From: TTA-H9 sp002071415
GTDB taxonomy: Bacteria > Bacteroidota > Bacteroidia > Bacteroidales > TTA-H9
Direction of reading: 5' to 3'
Assembly: GCA_035411425.1 (NCBI GenBank)
Contig: DAONSX010000019.1
Span: 1 to 41,216 of the forward strand
Length of the DNA: 41,216 bases
Shown: positions 35,066 through 41,216 of the stretch, in pieces
Layout: every line of letters begins with the position of its first letter
Numbering within the stretch: position 1 is the first letter of the stretch
Made by a program: the position numbers and the translations under genes
Notes under the pieces: model-generated
Databases searched by the model: none
Told to the model about the DNA's origin: nothing
The model's input: only the letters and a program-made list of their open reading frames with translations

Positions 35066-35267
35066 TAAGCAATAAAATTATAAGAAAATAATCGGAAAGT
35101 GTAACTTTTTGGCATCCTTGAAAGTCGAAGATTCATCTCTGCAAACTTTATTATAGATTATAGATTTTCGTTTCTTTGCAACAAAATATTTTGAAAGCGA
35201 ACGACGCCTTATACTTTTAGTGAAAAACTCACTGCAACAATGCATCACATATAATCTTCAATTCATC

Positions 35268-37421
35268 ATGAAAACATTTCATTATCCATTCACCACTATT
35301 TTATTTACATTCATCTTTATGACACACTTACAACTCGACGCTCAGCAAAATTTGCGTCCTTTGAAGCAATATCTTTATCCTGCACCGCCTATAGCCGCTT
35401 CGCGCCCTGTAGAATTTCGTGAGTTTGGAAATACACGAATCGATCCTTATTTCTGGCTGAAAGACCGCAATAATCCCGAGGTGATTGCTTACCTGAACGC
35501 CGAAAATGAATATTGCAAACTGGTTATGCAAGAAACTGAACCTCTCCAGGAAGAAATCTTCAATGAAATAAAATCGCGTATCAAAGAAGAAGATATGAGC
35601 GTAAAAATTCCTGACAACGGTTATTATTACTTTACGCGTACGCTTAAAGGAAAGCAATATCCCTTGTATTATCGTCAAAAAATGACTCCACAAGCAGAAG
35701 AAGAGCTAATTTTCGACGTAAATGCCATGGCCGAGAGCCAGCCAGCTTTTATTTTTAGTGATTATGAAGTGAGCCCTGACAATAATTTTGCCGCTTATTC
35801 CTATAACACAACCGGTTCGTTTGCCGAATTTACCCTTAAGATAAGAGATCTAAGAAGTGGAGAAGATTTACCCGAGCAGATCGAAAATGTTCAGTCCTTT
35901 ACTTGGGCAGCCGATAGTAAAACATTATTCTATACCATTGGAAATGAATCCCTCCGCCCATATAAGGTTTTACGCCATATTGCAGGAACTCTCGCCGAAG
36001 ATACTCCTGTTTTCGAGGAAGATGACGAATTGCTGAATGTTTCCGTATCCAAAACCTTGTCAAACGATTATATATTGATTGAATCGGCTAGCTTTACAAC
36101 TTCTGAGGTAAGAATGCTCGAATCCGATCAACCCGACGGGAATTTCCAGATTTTTTTGCCACGAAAAAAGGATGTCATGTATGGTGTGGAACATCATAAA
36201 AATTTAGGGTTCTATGTCTATTACAAATCTCCCGAAAGTAAAAATGGAATGGTTTATCTAACACCTTTCGGCAAAAACTCCAATCCGAAACAATGGAAAG
36301 TTATCTTTCCTCACGATGAAAAGGTAAAGATAGAGAATTATGAGGTCTTCGAGAATCATCTGGTAATACAGACACGCAGCAATGGATTGACGGGATTGAG
36401 AATTTACGATCTGGACGGAAGCAAGTTTCATAATGTGGCTTTCCCCGAACCGGTTTATGTGGTTTCCACTTATACGAATCCTGAGTACAGCCAGAAGGTA
36501 TTCAGGTATTCCTATTCATCGCTCAATCGACCGACCACCATATACCAAATCGATATGGATAGCCATAGCGTGCAAACGCTCAAGGTTCAGGAAATTCCTT
36601 CAGGTTTTGATCCTGATAAGTATGCAGTGGAACGTAGATTTGCCAAAGCTTCTGACGGTACAGATGTGCCCATGGCCATTTTATACAGGAAGGGACTCGA
36701 ATTGAATGGGTCGAATCCTGCCTTGTTGTATGGTTATGGAGCTTATGGTTACAGCACCGATGCATGGTTCCGTACCTCAGTTTTCAGTCTGGTGGATAGG
36801 GGATTTGTGTATGCGATTGCTCAGGTGCGTGGAGGAAGTGAGATGGGCGAACAATGGTACGAAGATGGAAAATTGATGAAAAAGAAGAATTCGTTTACCG
36901 ATTTTGTTGCCTGTGCACAATTTCTTATCGATAAAAAATATTCCCAACCTAAAAAACTCGGTATCATGGGAGGAAGTGCTGGTGGACTATTGGTAGCCGC
37001 TGCGCTCAATCTGCAACCCGACCTCTTTGGCGCAGTCGTTGCCGATGTACCTTTTGTCGATGTAATCAATACCATGCTCGATAAAACCTTACCCTTGACC
37101 ACTCAGGAATATGAACAATGGGGAAATCCCAATAAAAAGAAAGATTATAACTACATTTTATCGTATTCTCCTTACGATAATATAAAACCGGCTAATTACC
37201 CGCCTATTCTGGCTACCGCTGGACTCAATGATTCTCAAGTTCGTTATCATGAGCCTGCCAAATGGGTAGCAAAACTCAGAGCCAACAACACCGGCGATAA
37301 TATTATACTTCTGAAAACCAACATGGAATCAGGTCATGGAGGGGCTACCGGCAGATATGATGCTCTTAAAGAAGTTGCCTTCGAATGGGTGTTCCTGCTC
37401 AGAGCCTTGACAGCACAATAA
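35268..37421 (+). CDS. Secreted prolyl oligopeptidase-family (S9A) peptidase, oligopeptidase B-like
   Basis: A signal peptide (MKTFHYPFTTILFTFIF...LDAQ) precedes a beta-propeller domain (about 50-420) and an alpha/beta-hydrolase domain. The catalytic Ser is at about residue 570 in GGSAGGLL (from the 35268 start), the Asp in GLNDSQV and the His in SGHGGATGR. The N-terminal motif FGNTRIDPYFWLKDRNNPEV resembles the oligopeptidase B/S9A entry region. ATG 35268 is preferred over 35220 because it gives a normal secretion signal. It probably trims short peptides in the periplasm. Monocistronic as far as can be seen; no promoter box was found with confidence. Confidence 0.92.
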   Translation: MKTFHYPFTTILFTFIFMTHLQLDAQQNLRPLKQYLYPAPPIAASRPVEFREFGNTRIDPYFWLKDRNNPEVIAYLNAENEYCKLVMQETEPLQEEIFNEIKSRIKEEDMSVKIPDNGYYYFTRTLKGKQYPLYYRQKMTPQAEEELIFDVNAMAESQPAFIFSDYEVSPDNNFAAYSYNTTGSFAEFTLKIRDLRSGEDLPEQIENVQSFTWAADSKTLFYTIGNESLRPYKVLRHIAGTLAEDTPVFEEDDELLNVSVSKTLSNDYILIESASFTTSEVRMLESDQPDGNFQIFLPRKKDVMYGVEHHKNLGFYVYYKSPESKNGMVYLTPFGKNSNPKQWKVIFPHDEKVKIENYEVFENHLVIQTRSNGLTGLRIYDLDGSKFHNVAFPEPVYVVSTYTNPEYSQKVFRYSYSSLNRPTTIYQIDMDSHSVQTLKVQEIPSGFDPDKYAVERRFAKASDGTDVPMAILYRKGLELNGSNPALLYGYGAYGYSTDAWFRTSVFSLVDRGFVYAIAQVRGGSEMGEQWYEDGKLMKKKNSFTDFVACAQFLIDKKYSQPKKLGIMGGSAGGLLVAAALNLQPDLFGAVVADVPFVDVINTMLDKTLPLTTQEYEQWGNPNKKKDYNYILSYSPYDNIKPANYPPILATAGLNDSQVRYHEPAKWVAKLRANNTGDNIILLKTNMESGHGGATGRYDALKEVAFEWVFLLRALTAQ

Positions 37422-37574
37422 TAAAAAGTATCGAAAATTCTTCTTCATCTTTCCTTTTCGATAATTAATGCAGACAATACAATATTAATTCTGCCGGAAG
37501 GTGATGAGAACAATTTCTGAAAACCAGCTCGAAGTGGTCATAGAAGGCACCGGCCTGCATATATTCAACAACAA

Positions 37575-37601
37575 TTGAATGCTCTAAAAATCTTATCTTT
37601 G
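37575..37601 (+). promoter_or_regulatory. -33/-7 promoter of pgk
   Basis: TTG at 37575-37577, a 16-base gap and TATCTTTG at 37594-37601, 26 bases before ATG 37628. Confidence 0.62.
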
Positions 37602-37627
37602 TGGCCTAATTTTAAAAATATTACTAT

Positions 37628-38818
37628 ATGAAGACCATAGATGATTTTAATTTCAAGAATAAGCGGGCCCTTATGCGAGTCGATTTTAATGTTCCGCTGG
37701 ATGATAAATTTCAAATTGCCGATACCACCCGAATCGATGTTACATTACCTACGATTCGAAAAATTCTGAATGATGGAGGTTGCGTGATTTTGATGTCGCA
37801 TTTGGGCAGGCCAAAGGATGGACCATCAGATAAATATAGCCTCAGGCATTTGCTGCCTTACTTGAGAAAGGTTACGGGTGTAGAGGTGAAATTTGCTCCC
37901 GATTGTGTTGGAGAGGATGCGTTAAAGATGGCATTAGAATTGAAACCTGGCGAAATTTTACTTTTAGAGAATCTACGTTTTTACAAGGAAGAAGAAAAAG
38001 GAGACGAAGAATTTGCCAGAAAATTAGCTCGATTGGGTGATGTTTACGTGAACGATGCTTTTGGTGCAGCCCATCGGGCGCATGCTTCTACGGCTGTTAT
38101 TGCCAAATTCTTCCCACAAGCAAAAATGTTCGGTTATGTGATGGGGAACGAACTGGCCGCTCTGAAAAAGGTTCTCGAAGAAGCCGAACATCCATTTACT
38201 GCCATTTTAGGTGGAGCCAAAGTCTCGGGAAAAATCGACATAATTCGCAATCTGATGAAAAGGGTCGATAACTTGATTATTGGCGGAGGAATGATATACA
38301 CCTTTATCAAGGCTCAGGGAGGCAAGGTAGGAAATTCACTTGTCGAAGATGAACTGATTTCTCTTGCCCTCGAAACTCTTGAAAAGGCAAAACAATTAGG
38401 TATAAAGATTTTTCTTCCGGTGGATATAGTAATTGCCGATAAATTCGATAATGAGGCCAATCGTAAGGTTTGCAAAGCCGATGAAATTCCTGACGGATGG
38501 ATGGGCCTCGACATTGGTCCCAAGACGATCGAACTCTTCAAGGACGTGATTACTCATTCGAAGACCTTGCTTTGGAATGGACCTATGGGTGTTTTCGAAA
38601 TGAGTAATTTCGAAACGGGCACAGTGGCTATTGCACAGTGCATTGCCGAGGCTACTGCCAAGGGCGCTTTTTCCTTAGTGGGTGGAGGCGATTCAGTAGC
38701 TGCGATCAATAAATATCAACTGGCCGATAGGGTAAGTTATGTTTCCACTGGCGGTGGTGCCATGCTCGAATATATTGAAGGCAAAGAACTCCCTGGGGTA
38801 AAATTCGTGGATGAATAA
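37628..38818 (+). CDS. pgk: Phosphoglycerate kinase
   Basis: This is a cytosolic glycolytic enzyme transferring phosphate between 1,3-bisphosphoglycerate and ADP. Landmarks: RVDFNVPL near the N-terminus, SHLGRPK, LLENLRFYKEEE, NDAFGAAHRAHAS, ILGGAKVSGKI, the nucleotide-binding WNGPMGVFE and VGGGDSVAA. Length 396 is normal. It is monocistronic, with a full promoter upstream and an intrinsic terminator at 38845-38870. It is 22 kb from tpiA, so glycolytic genes are not clustered here. Confidence 0.98.
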   Translation: MKTIDDFNFKNKRALMRVDFNVPLDDKFQIADTTRIDVTLPTIRKILNDGGCVILMSHLGRPKDGPSDKYSLRHLLPYLRKVTGVEVKFAPDCVGEDALKMALELKPGEILLLENLRFYKEEEKGDEEFARKLARLGDVYVNDAFGAAHRAHASTAVIAKFFPQAKMFGYVMGNELAALKKVLEEAEHPFTAILGGAKVSGKIDIIRNLMKRVDNLIIGGGMIYTFIKAQGGKVGNSLVEDELISLALETLEKAKQLGIKIFLPVDIVIADKFDNEANRKVCKADEIPDGWMGLDIGPKTIELFKDVITHSKTLLWNGPMGVFEMSNFETGTVAIAQCIAEATAKGAFSLVGGGDSVAAINKYQLADRVSYVSTGGGAMLEYIEGKELPGVKFVDE

Positions 38819-38844
38819 TTTCATCCTTTCAATCTTCCATCTAT

Positions 38845-38870
38845 AAAAGGCAGCCACAGCTGCCTTTTTT
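38845..38870 (+). terminator. Intrinsic terminator after pgk
   Basis: AAAAGGCAGC (38845-38854) pairs with GCTGCCTTTT (38859-38868) around a 4-base loop, and a T run continues to 38870. It lies 27 bases after the pgk stop. Confidence 0.85.
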
Positions 38871-38917
38871 GATGCTGTCATCCCATCTATTTTATTGCAA
38901 CTATTTATTTATCAATC

Positions 38918-38931
38918 TCAGAACTTCTGAT
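38918..38931. repeat. Left terminal inverted repeat of relic copy B
   Basis: TCAGAACTTCTGAT pairs with 39379-39392 at 13 of 14 positions. Confidence 0.65.
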
Positions 38932-39170
38932 CCTATAATTGCATATCACTCCCGTTAGTTATGACGGGACAAAATTAACCCCGAATTTCAATTGGGCGTA
39001 TTTTCTGGCAAAAATTTTTAGATAGGTTAACCTGACAGATTGTAGCGACATCAAGAAAAATTAATTTAATTCTTGACGCCTCCGTGTGCAATATTTTTCT
39101 CGCTAAGACGTCAAGAATATATAGGGTCTTGTCCAAACATAACAGGTTTTGGAAACCTGTTAGGTTTTAA

Positions 39171-39368
39171 CTGGTAAAGAGTGTAATATTTTCGAAAGCA
39201 GATTTGATTCCCGATGAAGTAAATAAAACTCTAACCGTTAAACTTTATTCTCTGGCAACTAAAAAAGATAACCTGGCAGTTCAAAAAGTCTGTGAGTTAT
39301 TGAACGACACAGAAACCATTTTCCCCGGTACAAATATGACACTTGTCTTCAAAACTGCGACAACCTGA
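39171..39368 (+). pseudogene. C-terminal remnant of a probable transposase
   Basis: The frame is open for 65 codons up to TGA 39366-39368 and reads like real protein (DEVNKTLTVKLYSLATKKDN, then LLNDTETIFPGTNMTLVF). There is no start and no catalytic motif. Its place just inside the right inverted repeat suggests the end of the element's own transposase. The TIFPGT pattern reminds me of the tail of some bacterial transposases, but I cannot name the IS family with confidence. Confidence 0.4.
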
Positions 39369-39378
39369 TTAACACCGA

Positions 39379-39392
39379 ATCAGGAGTTCTGA
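39379..39392. repeat. Right terminal inverted repeat of relic copy B
   Basis: ATCAGGAGTTCTGA is identical to 12340-12353 in copy A. Confidence 0.65.
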
Positions 39393-39541
39393 CCTTAAAC
39401 GCAAACTGAAGAGGCTATGCGAACATGCAGACACCGTGGACATTCTTCCTTCATCCGTGCACAAGCCTTGCAATCAAGAACGAAGCATAGTTTATTACTT
39501 TGACTCTAAATGTTGTGAAAGCCAAGGTTAGCAAATGTTAC

Positions 39542-40786
39542 TTATTTTAATCCAAATACAAAAGGCAAAACAAATATTACGATAATCGTCCAATAAAAAT
39601 AAATATTCAAATACTTGGCAACAGTGCTTTCGACCGAATCTAATGGTTCGTTTTTAATATATGATTCAAAGAGATTTTTTGTAATTAATATTAAGTTAAT
39701 AAAAATCAAGATATTTGAAATCAATACAACAGTTCTATTGGGTGTTAATCCCATAGTTACTCTTGAAATAATAGCAATTAAAGCGATGGAATTTACTACA
39801 ATAGCCAAAGCGGCTAATAAAATCAATATAAGAACATTAATATTTTTTTCTTTTGATTTATCGAGTTCCGACACGGAAAAAACAATAATAGCCATTACAG
39901 CAAGAAGCATTATATTCAATAATATCAACAAATCTCTATCCTCTAATATTTTATTTTTTGAGAAAATTAACGAAACCAAATAAACCGCAAGCGTAATCAA
40001 AACCAAGGGTGAAAATACCCTTGCAATCACAGGTGCAATCCTGTTGGTAAGATTTGGATATAATTTGATTAAATAGCTTGAAACTATAGGAGCAGCAACA
40101 CTTCCAAAAACAGCGATATAATGTAGATAAAAGTTTTCAATATTCATTTTTATTACTGAGAATAATTGTATGGTTATCAAGGTAAGCAGCCCGCCGGCAA
40201 TTAAGATTAAACCAGTCATGATTATGAGTTCTCCATTAAAACGAATAAATTCAATCCGTCTTTGGATGTTTTTGTAATCAAATGATACGAATGACAGACC
40301 GAATAAACACCATAAAAACAATGGAACATGAATCATTGAAAGCATCACAGAATCGCTCTGGGTATTTGGTAAAAAATTTACAAATAAAGTTAATAAAACT
40401 ATAATAGAACTATAGATAAGAAGTGGTTTTCCCTTAAAAAGCCGGTTTTGCCAAAATGTATAAAGAATTAATCCATTGAATACAATTATGGCCAAATCTC
40501 GGGTATAAAAGAACTCACTTTGTATTTGAGAAAAAATTTCGGGCAACTTAACTAATAACCCCGTAATAAGTGAAAGGGATATAACGACTAATAAATCAGA
40601 TTTTAAAAAACCCTTAAACGCAGGCTCTTTCTCAGAAGCTAATCGAATTTTCCAAAACCTGACCAAATCTGAATTATAATCATCTGAAATCTCTTCAAAT
40701 GATTTAATGAAGGCTTGTTTATTGTTCCGATATAATTTTTCTAAATTTTCAGGATTATTTATATTATCAATAATCTCTTGTTTCAT
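39542..40786 (-). CDS. Polytopic membrane protein (DUF4153-like)
   Basis: The protein has a soluble N-terminal part of about 65 residues (KQEIIDNINNPENLEKLYRN) and then about eleven hydrophobic segments (for example IIMTGLILIAGGLLTLITIQ and ILILLAALAIVVNSIALIAI). Pattern and length fit DUF4153-type membrane proteins. No catalytic motif is visible. ATG 40786 is preferred; 40807 adds seven residues. Only 3 TCGA tetranucleotides occur in about 1.25 kb, against 13 in 0.76 kb of tpiA, and the gene lies next to a relic element, so recent acquisition is plausible. Function unknown. Confidence 0.7.
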   Translation of the reverse strand: MKQEIIDNINNPENLEKLYRNNKQAFIKSFEEISDDYNSDLVRFWKIRLASEKEPAFKGFLKSDLLVVISLSLITGLLVKLPEIFSQIQSEFFYTRDLAIIVFNGLILYTFWQNRLFKGKPLLIYSSIIVLLTLFVNFLPNTQSDSVMLSMIHVPLFLWCLFGLSFVSFDYKNIQRRIEFIRFNGELIIMTGLILIAGGLLTLITIQLFSVIKMNIENFYLHYIAVFGSVAAPIVSSYLIKLYPNLTNRIAPVIARVFSPLVLITLAVYLVSLIFSKNKILEDRDLLILLNIMLLAVMAIIVFSVSELDKSKEKNINVLILILLAALAIVVNSIALIAIISRVTMGLTPNRTVVLISNILIFINLILITKNLFESYIKNEPLDSVESTVAKYLNIYFYWTIIVIFVLPFVFGLK

Positions 40787-40807
40787 GAAAATAGCTGTTT
40801 TTTTCAA

Positions 40808-41183
40808 TTATTTTCCAACTTATTTATATGTATAACAAAATCCAATCTTATCAAGGAATTTTGAATTATATGCATGAACGCTTTCTTCAAAACTCCCTGC
40901 AAAGTTAAACGAATTTATAAACGCTCAAAATCAAGCAATCATTGTTTCCTCTTAAAAATAAAAATGAATGGCAGTTTATTTGCTTTCAGTTAGCAGTTAT
41001 CAACAGTTTAAAGTTTTCAATTTACAACTAACAATATACCAAATTCCAAATCACACAGTGAGTTAGTATTAGTTGTCAATTTGTGGTATCCAAAGAGAAA
41101 TAAAGGACTTTAATGTACAAGGTAGTTATGAAAATTAAACCATGTTCAAGTTTAAATTGAGTAAATTTGCGAAAAATATCATC
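40808..41183. other. 376-base AT-rich gap
   Basis: I see no gene. It contains the -7 box at 41162-41169 near its end. Confidence 0.5.
41162..41169 (+). promoter_or_regulatory. -7 box for the partial gene at the window end
   Basis: TAAATTTG matches TAnnTTTG, 14 bases before ATG 41184. Confidence 0.5.
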
Positions 41184-41216
41184 ATGCGTGTACATACTGA
41201 TTTTTTAGTGATTGGT
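41184..41216 (+). CDS. Partial CDS, probable FAD-dependent enzyme (NadB-like start)
   Basis: Only 11 codons are present (MRVHTDFLVIG). The TDFLVIG strand directly before an expected GxGxxG loop is the usual beginning of FAD-binding Rossmann enzymes, and L-aspartate oxidase (NadB) of Bacteroidota begins in a similar way. Too short to decide; the -7 box just upstream supports a real gene. Confidence 0.4.
   Translation, partial: MRVHTDFLVIG

Larger units (their letters stand above)
38918..39392 (+). mobile_element. Relic of a terminal-inverted-repeat element (copy B)
   Basis: The left end TCAGAACTTCTGAT (38918-38931) and right end ATCAGGAGTTCTGA (39379-39392) are inverted repeats with 13 of 14 matches. 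The element is 475 bases long. It carries a hairpin AACAGGTTT / AAACCTGTT (39141-39149 with 39153-39161), another TCAAGAA / TTCTTGA (39051-39057 with 39070-39076), and the tail of a reading frame that stops 10 bases before the right end, as the transposase does in many insertion sequences. Matching blocks occur in copy A at 12031-12353. No target-site duplication is visible. Confidence 0.65.
38871..39541. other. 671-base intergenic region holding the relic
   Basis: Apart from relic copy B (38918-39392), the remaining 39393-39541 shows no gene or structure. Confidence 0.5.

Noticed and set aside
39615..39983. 122-codon plus-strand frame
   Set aside because: Antisense shadow of the DUF4153-like membrane protein; hydrophobic codons give open reverse frames.
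1..41216. CRISPR arrays, tRNA or rRNA genes, prophage, toxin-antitoxin or restriction genes
   Set aside because: I saw no regularly spaced repeats, no cloverleaf or rRNA signature and no proteins of these types on either strand.

Overview
The window reads as a chromosomal segment of a Bacteroidota bacterium, probably Bacteroidales-like. Gene starts lack Shine-Dalgarno sequences. Several are preceded by the Bacteroidota -7 box TAnnTTTG, three times with a TTG or TTTG 16 bases upstream. The protein families also fit: DUF4369/TlpA-type thioredoxin protein, GIN-domain protein, bacterial GH3 protein, WbqC protein, PgpH-type HD hydrolase and a very large secreted protein of unknown function. I saw no rRNA, tRNA, CRISPR array or phage genes.

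Layout. Positions 1-4.6 kb form an accessory patch: a short lipoprotein ORF, two defective copies of one IS4-type element in the same orientation around an M28 metallopeptidase, and an orphan LivF-like ABC ATPase with an in-frame TAA. Positions 4.7-8.6 kb (minus strand) hold a compact four-gene cluster: polyprenol-type glycosyltransferase, methyltransferase, FrhB-type iron-sulfur protein and flippase-like membrane protein. This looks like a lipid-linked glycan pathway. Next come a secreted thioredoxin-fold protein (-), a coiled-coil membrane protein (+), a decayed stretch with a small mobile-element relic, a PEMT/ICMT-like methyltransferase (-) and a GIN-domain protein (+).

Positions 14.7-28.2 kb are mostly core genes on the plus strand: tpiA, prmA, a 1519-residue secreted protein, plsY, an ExbB-ExbD-TonB set, typA and a PgpH-like phosphodiesterase. 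After a convergent WbqC gene, 29.0-30.5 kb carries three tandem thioredoxins (cytosolic, secreted, lipoprotein). Then follow an orphan zinc-ribbon protein of transposase type, a decayed gene, a rhodanese-like protein lacking its catalytic cysteine, a GH3 protein, a deoxynucleoside kinase, a prolyl oligopeptidase-family peptidase and pgk with a clear terminator. The end has a second, larger copy of the small mobile-element relic, a polytopic DUF4153-like protein and the first 11 codons of a probable FAD-dependent enzyme.

I did not find a convincing new defence or secretion system. The best leads are the relic element pair with matching terminal inverted repeats (12.0 and 38.9 kb), the IS-flanked peptidase with its shared frameshift, the four-gene glycan cluster, the thioredoxin triplet, the cysteine-less rhodanese, and a strong difference in TCGA tetranucleotide density between core and accessory genes.
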